Shown one piece after another: positions 1-6,419 of a stretch of DNA of 8,652 bases. The notes below the pieces were generated by a model. The model did no database searches. It was not told the origin of the DNA and saw nothing but the letters and a program-made list of their open reading frames with translations. The stretch is taken from assembly GCA_018067055.1 (NCBI GenBank), contig JAGPVK010000238.1:1-8652 (forward strand), written 5' to 3'. The translations under genes were made by a program, and so were the position numbers. Positions within the stretch are counted from its first letter, which is position 1. Each line of letters starts with the position of its first letter. The stretch is from Sphingomonadales bacterium. GTDB taxonomy: Bacteria > Pseudomonadota > Alphaproteobacteria > Sphingomonadales > Sphingomonadaceae.

Positions 1-1242
1 GCCATCACGCTTGGCGGACCCGGCGCGATCTTCTGGATGTGGGTAACCGCGCTGTTCGGCATGGCCCTCGCTTTTGCCGAAGGCTCGCTGGCCGTGCGCT
101 TCCGGTCGCAGGCAGAAGACGGCACCTATCGCGGTGGCCCGATGACCTATATCACCATCGGCCTCGGCCCGAAATGGACCTGGCTCGCGATCCTGTTCTG
201 CCTCGGCACGCTCTTTTCCGCGCTGGTTACCGGCAACGGCATTCAGGCCAACAGCCTCGGCGACAGCGCCAATGAGCTATTCGGAGTCGAGGAATGGATC
301 GGCGGCGCCGTCGCCGCCGTGGCGGTTTTCATCGTCATCATCGGCGGGATCAAGTCGATTGGCCGGGTCGCCGAAACCATCGTGCCCTGGATGGCCGGCG
401 CCTATCTGCTGATGGCGGCGATCGCGATCATCATCAATTTCCCCGATCTGCCGGAAACCTTCGGACGCATTTTTGGTGGCGCCTTCAACGCGCAATCGGC
501 CAGCGGCGGTTTCCTCGGTGCAGCGATCATCATCGCCATCCGCGCCGGTGTCGCCCGCGGCCTGTTCTCCAACGAAGCGGGACAGGGTTCGACCCCGATC
601 GCCCATGCCGTCGCGCAGACCAACGACCCTGCCGCGCAGGGCCGCTTCGCGATGATGGGCACGTTCATCGACACGGTGGTGATCTGCACGATGACCGCGC
701 TGGTCATGCTCACCGTCGAAGGCAATTTCACCCACACCCTGGCCGATGGCACAGCAGAAGCCGTGAAACATGCCTGGCAGTCCGACCTCAACGGTTTCGC
801 GATGACTTCGGGCGCTTTTGCCGCAGCCTTTCCATTCCTCATATTCGGCATCCCGATCGGCACTTTGATCGCTTCGGTGGCGCTGATCCTGTTCGTCTTC
901 ACCACCCTGCTGACCTGGAGCTATTATGGCGAGCGGGCGATCACCTATCTCTATGACCTGACCCCCGGTTCGACCCTGAAGGGGGAAAATCGGCTCCATT
1001 TCGCCTGGCGGATCTTGTGGTGCCTGGTGATCTTCATCGGCTCGTTCGCGCCGCTTGAACTGATCTGGCGGCTGGGAGACATTTCCAACGCGGTGATGAC
1101 GCTTCCGAATATCGTCGCCCTGATGGCGCTCTCCGGTGTCGTCTTCGCCCTGGCCAAAGGCAACCGCGCCGCCGGCACCGACCATGGCCGCGAGACGCCG
1201 CAGGAACTGCTCGAAGAAATCACCGGCGCACCCGGGCACTAG
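1..1242 (+). CDS. Sodium:alanine symporter family (AGCS) protein, N-terminus missing
   Basis: This is an inner-membrane carrier that takes up alanine, glycine or a related amino acid with sodium ions. The reading frame is open from base 1, so the gene starts upstream; 413 residues are visible and, compared with the usual 450-500 of the family, I estimate that roughly 90 N-terminal residues are missing. The first visible residues (GGPGAIFWMWVTALFGMA, 5-22) match a family-typical segment. The strongest signature is N-E-A-G-Q-G-S-T-P-I-A-H-A starting at residue 191 (base 571), followed by a conserved FIDTVVICT-type helix. Many hydrophobic segments fill the rest, and a short charged tail ends at a TAG stop. 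The Met at base 37 is internal, not a start. The family assignment is secure, but the exact substrate cannot be read from the sequence. Downstream lies a large inverted repeat, so the next gene may not share its transcript. Confidence 0.92.
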   Translation, partial: AITLGGPGAIFWMWVTALFGMALAFAEGSLAVRFRSQAEDGTYRGGPMTYITIGLGPKWTWLAILFCLGTLFSALVTGNGIQANSLGDSANELFGVEEWIGGAVAAVAVFIVIIGGIKSIGRVAETIVPWMAGAYLLMAAIAIIINFPDLPETFGRIFGGAFNAQSASGGFLGAAIIIAIRAGVARGLFSNEAGQGSTPIAHAVAQTNDPAAQGRFAMMGTFIDTVVICTMTALVMLTVEGNFTHTLADGTAEAVKHAWQSDLNGFAMTSGAFAAAFPFLIFGIPIGTLIASVALILFVFTTLLTWSYYGERAITYLYDLTPGSTLKGENRLHFAWRILWCLVIFIGSFAPLELIWRLGDISNAVMTLPNIVALMALSGVVFALAKGNRAAGTDHGRETPQELLEEITGAPGH

Positions 1243-1258
1243 ATGGAATTTTCTTTGA

Positions 1259-1466
1259 ACCTCAAGCGCCGGGCGGGCGCATCCGCGCCCTTGGCCGTCG
1301 CGCCATTAAGGCGCGGCGGACACCATCCGTTTTTTGTGGCGGCCTTGCCTCGCTTCGCTCCGAAACATTGTCATCAAACCGAGCAAAGCGAGGCAAGCGC
1401 GACCGCGCGCCCGAGCTTATGCGAGGAAAGCCAAGGGCGCGGATGCGCCCGCCCGGCGCTTGAGGT
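1259..1466. repeat. Large intergenic inverted repeat with 37-bp perfect arms
   Basis: Bases 1259-1295 and 1430-1466 are perfect reverse complements over 37 bp, separated by 134 bp. Nested inside are a 6-bp stem (1299-1304 with 1310-1315, loop ATTAA) and a 16-bp imperfect stem (1345-1360 with 1381-1396, one mismatch). The element fills nearly all of the 232-bp gap between the AGCS symporter stop and the DedA-like start. In RNA it could fold into one long branched hairpin and might act as a terminator or a stability element for the upstream message, although no clear T-run follows. Open frames across it (for example 1243-1470) are made mostly of repeat sequence and I do not regard them as genes. 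It could be a dispersed palindromic element, but no transposase gene or clear target duplication is visible. Confidence 0.85.
1462..1465 (+). promoter_or_regulatory. Shine-Dalgarno site of the DedA-like gene, inside the repeat arm
   Basis: GAGG at 1462-1465 lies 9 bases before the ATG at 1475, a normal distance for a ribosome binding site. These four bases belong to the right arm of the large inverted repeat, so they would be paired with 1260-1263 if the transcript began upstream and folded fully. The site decides the start: the frame is open back to an ATG at 1334, but that stretch is repeat sequence and codes for nothing recognisable. Confidence 0.6.
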
Positions 1467-1474
1467 CTAAAAAA

Positions 1475-2056
1475 ATGCTAAAAAAACTCTACGAATGGAT
1501 GCTCGACAAGGCCGCGCATCGGCAGGCCCCGAAATGGCTCGCGGGGATCAGCTTTGCCGAATCCAGCTTCTTCCCGATCCCGCCGGATGTGATGCTGGCG
1601 CCGATGTGTCTGGCAAAGCCCGAGCGCGCTTATTGGTACGCACTGAACTGCACCATCGCATCGGTGCTCGGTTCGCTGCTCGGCTATGCCATCGGCTATT
1701 TTGTCTTTGAGACGGTCGGCATACCGATTCTGGAATTTTACGGCGTCACCGAAAAATTCAGCGTCTTTGCCCAGAATTTCAACGAGCAGGGCTGGATTGT
1801 GGTGTTGCTGGCCGGCTTTACGCCGCTGCCGTTCAAGGTGATCACCATCGCCGCCGGCAGCACCGCGATGCCGCTTCACATCCTGGTCGGTGCAGCGATT
1901 GTCGCCCGCTCGGCGCGCTTCTTTCTGGTCGCCGCCCTGCTGCGCTATTTCGGGCCGCCGATGAAGCAATGGATCGACAAGAATTTCGCACTGGCGACCA
2001 CCGTCGTCGGCATATTGTTCGTCGGCGGTTTTGCCGCGATCAGATGGCTGCTATGA
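1475..2056 (+). CDS. YqaA/DedA-like (VTT/SNARE-associated) membrane protein
   Basis: This is a 193-residue integral membrane protein resembling the YqaA branch of the DedA/VTT family. DedA proteins are linked to lipid-carrier or phospholipid flipping and envelope homeostasis, but the role of the YqaA branch is not well established, so I claim only membership. Family-like features are E29-S-S-F-F-P-I-P-P-D near the first membrane segment, G-F-T-P-L-P-F-K at 114-121 leading to ITIAAG, and the arginine-bearing R-S-A-R-F-F at 145-150 before the next helix. A hydrophobic helix at about 172-190 ends the protein. I chose ATG 1475 because of the GAGG at 1462-1465 and because the upstream in-frame stretch is an inverted repeat. 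The gene is followed by 71 bp containing a possible weak terminator before glutamate-cysteine ligase. Confidence 0.85.
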   Translation: MLKKLYEWMLDKAAHRQAPKWLAGISFAESSFFPIPPDVMLAPMCLAKPERAYWYALNCTIASVLGSLLGYAIGYFVFETVGIPILEFYGVTEKFSVFAQNFNEQGWIVVLLAGFTPLPFKVITIAAGSTAMPLHILVGAAIVARSARFFLVAALLRYFGPPMKQWIDKNFALATTVVGILFVGGFAAIRWLL

Positions 2057-2091
2057 CAAGCAACAAATGCTTTCAGCGGGACAGCTTTTTT

Positions 2092-2117
2092 TCAGTGGCT
2101 CAGCCGCTGATCATTTT
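2092..2117 (+). terminator. Possible weak terminator hairpin between the DedA-like gene and gshA
   Basis: Bases 2092-2099 can pair with 2103-2110 (8 bp including one G-T wobble, loop TCA), followed by TCATTTT at 2111-2117. A run of seven T also lies just before the stem. The loop is tight and the T tract is interrupted, so termination would be partial at best. The hairpin ends about 10 bases before the ribosome binding site of gshA and could instead affect translation of that gene. Confidence 0.35.
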
Positions 2118-2127
2118 CTAGGGGCGG

Positions 2128-3504
2128 ATGATGAGCACCAGACAGGTTTCAAGCAGCGACGATCCCGTGATCGAACATATCGCCCAGTTGACCGAACCGA
2201 TGAGCGGCGGCGAAAAGCCCAAGGATCGCTGGCGGATCGGCACCGAGCACGAGAAATTCGTCTATTCCACCACCGACCATCACGCCCCCAGCTATGACGA
2301 ACCCGGTGGCATCAGGGATCTGCTGCTGGCGATGCGCGAATTCGGCTGGCAGCCGGTCGAAGAAGGCGGCAAGGTTATCGCCATGTCCGGCAGCGACGGC
2401 GCGATCAGCCTTGAACCCGCTGGCCAGCTGGAACTATCCGGCGCACCACTCGAAAATCTGCACGAGACCTGCAACGAAACCGGCCGCCATCTCCAGCAGG
2501 TCAAGGCGATCGGCGAAAAAACCGGCACCGGTTTCCTCGGCATGGGCATGTGGCCGGACAAGACCCGCGCCGAATTGCCGATCATGCCCAAGGGCCGCTA
2601 CAAGATCATGCTCGACCATATGCCCCGCGTCGGCAATCTCGGCCTCGACATGATGCTGCGCACCTGTACGATCCAGGTCAATCTCGACTATTCGAGCGAA
2701 ACCGACATGGCGAAGAAATTCCGCGTCGGCCTGGCGCTGCAACCGCTGGCCACCGCCCTGTTCGCCAATTCGCCCTTCACCGAAGGCAAGCCCAACGGCT
2801 ATCAGAGCTTCCGCAGCCATATCTGGTCCGACACCGACCCGCACCGCACCGGCATGCTGCCCTTCGTGTTCGAGGACGGCTTCGGCTACGAACGCTATGC
2901 CGAATATATGCTCGACGTGCCGATGTATTTTGTCTTCCGCGACGGCAAATATATTGACGCCGCCGGCCTCAGCTTCCGTGATTTCCTCAAGGGCAATCTG
3001 TCGGTGCTGCCGGGCGAGAAACCCACCATGTCCGACTGGACCGATCATCTGTCCACCGCTTTCCCGGAAGTGCGCCTGAAAAGCTTCTTGGAAATGCGCG
3101 GCGCCGATGGCGGTCCGTGGAACCGGATCTGCGCCCTGCCCGCTTTCTGGGTCGGCCTGCTCTACGACCAGACTGCGCTTGATGCCGCCTGGGACCGGGT
3201 CAAGGGCTGGAGCATGGAAGAGCGCGAGGCGCTGCGCAACACGGTGCCCAAGCTAGGGCTCGACACACCGATCCCCAATGGCCAGACGTTGAAAGATCTG
3301 GCCAGGGAAATCCTCGACATATCGTCGGCAGGCCTCACCGCGCGCAACCGCCTAAACACCAGCGGCGACAATGAAAGCGGCTTTCTCGACCCGCTCCGCG
3401 AAGTGGTCGCCAAGGGCAAGTCACCCGCCGCGCAGCTGCTCGACCGCTACCATGGCGAATGGAACGGCGACGTCAGCCGGATCTATGACGAAATGAGTTT
3501 CTGA
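2128..3504 (+). CDS. gshA: Glutamate-cysteine ligase, plant/alphaproteobacterial type (GCS2 family)
   Basis: This cytoplasmic enzyme joins L-glutamate and L-cysteine with ATP to give gamma-glutamylcysteine, the first and usually limiting step of glutathione synthesis (EC 6.3.2.2). It has 458 residues, the normal length for the plant-like bacterial form. Family-typical stretches, in order, are W-R-I-G-T-E-H-E-K-F at 35-44 (start of the catalytic fold), S-L-E-P-A-G-Q-L-E-L-S-G at 94-105, R-T-C-T-I-Q-V-N-L-D-Y at 178-188, S-H-I-W-S-D-T-D-P-H-R-T-G at 230-242, and F-L-E-M-R-G-A-D-G-G-P-W at 320-331. There are two adjacent ATG codons; AGGGG at 2120-2124 is better spaced for the second (2131), which gives the N-terminus MSTRQV, so the true start may be one codon later. 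Glutathione synthetase is not nearby. The gene converges on dinB across a stem-loop-rich gap. Confidence 0.95.
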   Translation: MMSTRQVSSSDDPVIEHIAQLTEPMSGGEKPKDRWRIGTEHEKFVYSTTDHHAPSYDEPGGIRDLLLAMREFGWQPVEEGGKVIAMSGSDGAISLEPAGQLELSGAPLENLHETCNETGRHLQQVKAIGEKTGTGFLGMGMWPDKTRAELPIMPKGRYKIMLDHMPRVGNLGLDMMLRTCTIQVNLDYSSETDMAKKFRVGLALQPLATALFANSPFTEGKPNGYQSFRSHIWSDTDPHRTGMLPFVFEDGFGYERYAEYMLDVPMYFVFRDGKYIDAAGLSFRDFLKGNLSVLPGEKPTMSDWTDHLSTAFPEVRLKSFLEMRGADGGPWNRICALPAFWVGLLYDQTALDAAWDRVKGWSMEEREALRNTVPKLGLDTPIPNGQTLKDLAREILDISSAGLTARNRLNTSGDNESGFLDPLREVVAKGKSPAAQLLDRYHGEWNGDVSRIYDEMSF

Positions 3505-3526
3505 CTCCAACGCATTACAAGAGCTC

Positions 3527-3606
3527 TGTGCTCCGCGCTCGACGCGGAGCCCTGCCGGCAAGAGCGCTCTTTGTAGCGCAGAGCTCCGCATCAAGTGCGG
3601 AGCACA
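3527..3606. repeat. Cluster of stem-loops between the convergent gshA and dinB genes
   Basis: Two similar hairpins lie 33 bp apart: 3530-3537 pairs with 3543-3550 (8 bp, loop CTCGA), and 3583-3590 pairs with 3596-3603 (8 bp, loop TCAAG). Both stems begin with GCTCCGC. The outermost parts, 3527-3536 and 3597-3606, are also perfect 10-bp reverse complements, so the two small hairpins can be exchanged for one larger fold. A 10-bp perfect palindrome (3561-3570) and a further pair (3521-3528 with 3579-3586) sit inside or just outside. It lies where transcripts from both genes end and may stop or stabilise both, but no T-run follows any stem, so I do not call it an intrinsic terminator. Confidence 0.65.
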
Positions 3607-3621
3607 TTCCTCTTGCCTGCG

Positions 3622-4728
3622 CTAAAATTCGAACGCGGGCTGATCCTCGCTCCCGTTGGTTTCCTCCGCTTCCTCCGCCCCTTCCAGATTGGCCAGCGTA
3701 AGCCCCAGCAGCCGAACGCCATTCTCCACCGGCATGATACTGGCCAGCAGATCCCGCCCGATGCGCGCAAATTCATTCTTGTCGGCAACATAATGGTCGA
3801 CCGACTGCGACCGCGTCACCTGCCGGAAATCGGCATATTTGGCTTTCAGCGTCACCGTCCGCCCGCGCGCCTCGCATTTCTCGATGCTGTTCCAGACGAT
3901 ATCGATGATATGTTCGAACGCGTCGTGCATATCGGTATCGCTGACCAGATCATCACCATAGGTGCGCTCGCCACCAACCGACTTGCGGATTCGGTTCGAC
4001 CGCACCTCGCGATGATCGACACCGCGCGAGGCCCGGAACAGATAGCCCGCCGACTTGCCGAAATGCTGGCTCAGAAATTCCTGCGATTGCGCGCGCAGAT
4101 CGGCGCCGGTGTGAATATCCAGCTTCGCCATTCGTTCCGCCGTTTTTGGGCCGACGCCAAAGAAACGTCGCACCGGCAACTGGGCGACAAAATCCGCGCC
4201 CTGATGCGGTTTGATCACGCAAATCCCGTCGGGCTTGTTCTGGTCCGAGGCGATCTTGGCGATAAACTTGTTATAGCTGACCCCGGCGCTGGCGGTGAGA
4301 CCGGTCTGCTTCCTGATCTCGGCGCGGATCATCTCGGCGATTCTTGTGGCGTTGCCAATCCCCATCTTGTCCTGGGTGACATCAATATAGGCTTCATCCA
4401 GCGACAAAGGTTCGACAAGATCACTGTGCATCCGGAATATCGCCCGGATCTGCTGCGAGACTTCGCGATAGACCTCGAACCGGTGCTTGACGAAAATCAG
4501 GTCGGGGCAGCGGCGTTTGGCGGTGACCGAAGCCATGGCCGAGCGCACGCCAAATTTGCGCGCTTCATAGGAAGCGGCCGCGACAACCCCGCGCTTCGAT
4601 GATCCCCCTACCGCTACCGGCTTGCCGCGCAATTCGGGAAAATCCCGCTGCTCGACGCTGGCAAAAAAGGCATCAATATCGATATGAATGATCTTGCGCT
4701 GCAGCAGATCGGGCGTGGAATCGGACAT
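3622..4728 (-). CDS. dinB: DNA polymerase IV (Y-family translesion polymerase)
   Basis: This is an error-prone polymerase that copies past damaged bases. It has 368 residues. The palm carries the metal-binding acids D17 (in H-I-D-I-D-A-F-F) and D111-E112 (in S-L-D-E-A-Y-I-D), with F22 at the steric-gate position. S-K-R-G-V-V-A-A-A-S-Y-E-A-R-K-F-G at 44-60 is the nucleotide-binding fingers segment. A helix-hairpin-helix of the thumb is seen around 189-211 (F-F-G-V-G-P-K-T-A), and the little finger domain follows from about 245. The C-terminus is acidic and ends Q-P-A-F-E-F, possibly a divergent sliding-clamp binding motif. The ATG at 4728 is the only likely start: an in-frame stop lies four codons upstream, and GAGG is present though unusually close to the ATG. 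The gene follows the LprI-like gene by 39 bp on the same strand. No convincing LexA box was found. Confidence 0.95.
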   Translation of the reverse strand: MSDSTPDLLQRKIIHIDIDAFFASVEQRDFPELRGKPVAVGGSSKRGVVAAASYEARKFGVRSAMASVTAKRRCPDLIFVKHRFEVYREVSQQIRAIFRMHSDLVEPLSLDEAYIDVTQDKMGIGNATRIAEMIRAEIRKQTGLTASAGVSYNKFIAKIASDQNKPDGICVIKPHQGADFVAQLPVRRFFGVGPKTAERMAKLDIHTGADLRAQSQEFLSQHFGKSAGYLFRASRGVDHREVRSNRIRKSVGGERTYGDDLVSDTDMHDAFEHIIDIVWNSIEKCEARGRTVTLKAKYADFRQVTRSQSVDHYVADKNEFARIGRDLLASIMPVENGVRLLGLTLANLEGAEEAEETNGSEDQPAFEF

Positions 4729-4767
4729 GACCTCAGTCTAGCGCCTGTTTCCCGGCTTGGGGAGCAA

Positions 4768-6348
4768 CTACATTTCCTCGTTCAGCGATTGTCGATAGTT
4801 TTCGATCAGAGCGTCGCTGACATTGGCGCGGATCGTCTCCCCAAAACTGGCGCGCATGCCGCAGCTCATGAAACCCGCGGCTTGCGGATATTGTTCATAA
4901 TCGGGTCGACCGGCGGCAAATATTTCCAGCCGGTCGTCAAAAATCCGGAAAATCGGGATCGCCGGACCTTCCGACACCGGGATATACCAGCCCGATTGCT
5001 GGTCGAAATAGAGATGGCTGGCGTTGATGCTGCATGTATGGGCGTTGGCGCCTACCGCGCTGCCCGTGATCGAATAGAGCCCCTGATCCGACCGCTCGAC
5101 CAATATCTCGGTCATCGACGCCCCGACCAGAGCGGGCGTGATCTTGGTGAACAGGTCCGACTGGTGAAAAGAGGCGGGCAGCGGCAGCACATCATCGATA
5201 AACAGGGCTGTTTCTCCGGGCGCCAGCCAATCCATTTCTCCCATGATGCCAAGCAACTGGCCCTTGCGAAGGCTGTAGCTTTCCCGGATGCAATCCGAAG
5301 GATATTCCGTTGCAACACAGAGGTCGCGCTGCTTCAACCAGGTCAGCTGGCTGGCCCGCACGCCGGAATCGACGCTTTTGGCGCGCTGATAAAGCGCCGC
5401 GATATCGCGATCCGCCAGACGCAAGTCACTGGCATATTCCCCGCAGATTTCGGCTTCGACCTTGGTCGCCGCTTTGCTGCAATCGAATGATGGACGGTCT
5501 TTGACCGCCTTCATCCCGGCATTTTCGGCTAGCAAAATTTGCGCTTCCTCGGCGGTCAGGCGCACATCTTCAACGCCGCCGCGAAAAATGATGTCACCGC
5601 GAAACTCGGCCTGCGCCACATCGGGCAATTGGCCGGGACCAATAATCGTCTGATCAAGCAGCGCACCCGTCAACGCGACATTGAACAGGCCGAAACTGTG
5701 GAGAGTGGCGCGAGTGAAATCCGTTCCCTTCGCGCTGATCGCGGCGCCGCCCTGATAGACCGGGCAGCCGTCCGAAACCGTGATTCCGCAGTCAAAGACA
5801 AATCCCGTCAAATCCGCGCCATCGATGATCCAGCCCTCGACGCTACCCTCGAACCAGCCGCCACCAAATCTCCCCCAGGACAGATTGGCATCCCGCGCAT
5901 TCACTTCCTTCAGATTGCTATTGTCGAAATAGACGTGGGCAATATTCGCTCCCTGAAAATTCGATGCTTCCAGATTGGTCCGGACAAACGCGGGAGCCGA
6001 AAGCCTGGCTTGGGACCAATTAGACTGAGACAGATCAGAATCGACAAAACAGGCCAGCCCGAGCGACAAACCGGAAAAATCCCAGCCATGGAAATTACCG
6101 CCGACGATGATGGTGGCTTCCACGCCTTGCTTGTTGACCGCCGCTGTCAACGCATCCGGATTTGCCAATGTCTCACCGTCAACACGCACAACGCGTCGAT
6201 CGGAGTGATCGGCTATATCCTTCCCCGCTCGATCGGCTGAAACAATCAGGTCTGCACATCTCAGCGGTGGCGGTGTCGCATGGGCCGCGGAGAGCATGGA
6301 CTGCGCGAAGAGCAGCGAAAGAACCAGCTTCAAACTGATCAATCTCAT
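4768..6348 (-). CDS. Exported pentapeptide-repeat protein with an LprI-like domain
   Basis: The protein has 526 residues from the ATG at 6348, which has a strong AGGAG five bases before it; an earlier in-frame ATG at 6375 would put nine polar residues before the signal peptide and is less likely. A signal peptide covers residues 1-24 (cleavage after A-H-A), so it acts in the periplasm or outer envelope. Residues about 84-181 and 208-234 hold degenerate pentapeptide repeats with central L or F (for example ASNFQ, GANIA, NSNLK, DANLS, GADLT). Residues about 287-366 match the LprI/DUF1311 type: F-D-C-S-K-A, E-I-C, a helix with AALYQRA, W-L-K-Q-R-D-L-C and D-C-I-R, giving four cysteines (290, 302, 344, 353) likely to form two disulfides. 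Residues about 373-526 form a C-terminal domain I do not recognise, with two more cysteines (439, 496). LprI itself inhibits lysozyme; that role is not shown here. It lies upstream of dinB and is divergent from the MFS gene. Confidence 0.8.
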   Translation of the reverse strand: MRLISLKLVLSLLFAQSMLSAAHATPPPLRCADLIVSADRAGKDIADHSDRRVVRVDGETLANPDALTAAVNKQGVEATIIVGGNFHGWDFSGLSLGLACFVDSDLSQSNWSQARLSAPAFVRTNLEASNFQGANIAHVYFDNSNLKEVNARDANLSWGRFGGGWFEGSVEGWIIDGADLTGFVFDCGITVSDGCPVYQGGAAISAKGTDFTRATLHSFGLFNVALTGALLDQTIIGPGQLPDVAQAEFRGDIIFRGGVEDVRLTAEEAQILLAENAGMKAVKDRPSFDCSKAATKVEAEICGEYASDLRLADRDIAALYQRAKSVDSGVRASQLTWLKQRDLCVATEYPSDCIRESYSLRKGQLLGIMGEMDWLAPGETALFIDDVLPLPASFHQSDLFTKITPALVGASMTEILVERSDQGLYSITGSAVGANAHTCSINASHLYFDQQSGWYIPVSEGPAIPIFRIFDDRLEIFAAGRPDYEQYPQAAGFMSCGMRASFGETIRANVSDALIENYRQSLNEEM

Positions 6349-6419
6349 CTTCGCTCCTGTCTCTGTCTGTATCAATATAGCCTATAGCCACAACCGCACG
6401 ATCTTGCCATAGCGCGCCG
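6349..6419. promoter_or_regulatory. Divergent intergenic region with a tandem 7-bp repeat
   Basis: The 71 bp between the starts of the LprI-like gene (leftward) and the MFS gene (rightward) must hold the promoters of both. It is more AT-rich in its centre (6371-6389) than the flanking genes. TATAGCC occurs twice in tandem at 6376-6382 and 6383-6389, and the leftward strand reads TATATT here, usable as a -10 element about 30 bases before the LprI-like start codon. I could not pair it with a good -35 box. AGGAG for the leftward gene is clear; no good ribosome binding site is seen before the GTG at 6420. Confidence 0.35.

Noticed and set aside
277..1239. Long leftward open frame (320 codons) opposite the AGCS gene
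   Set aside because: Its composition (rich in R, D, G, H) is typical of the antisense of a GC-rich membrane gene, and the opposite strand encodes clear conserved motifs.
1345..1396. Internal stem considered as a CRISPR-like or tandem repeat unit
   Set aside because: It occurs only once as an inverted pair; there are no regularly spaced direct repeats.
1243..1470. Rightward 75-codon open frame directly after the AGCS stop
   Set aside because: It consists almost wholly of the inverted repeat, reads as low-complexity R/A/G/P-rich peptide, has no ribosome binding site and matches no family I know.
3595..4602. Rightward 335-codon open frame opposite dinB
   Set aside because: The leftward strand carries all Pol IV catalytic motifs; the rightward frame is a shadow with no recognisable domain.
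4780..4794. Possible LexA (SOS) box GTTC-N7-GTCG upstream of dinB
   Set aside because: One base differs from the alphaproteobacterial GTTC-N7-GTTC consensus, it lies inside the end of the upstream coding sequence, and a near match of this length is expected by chance.
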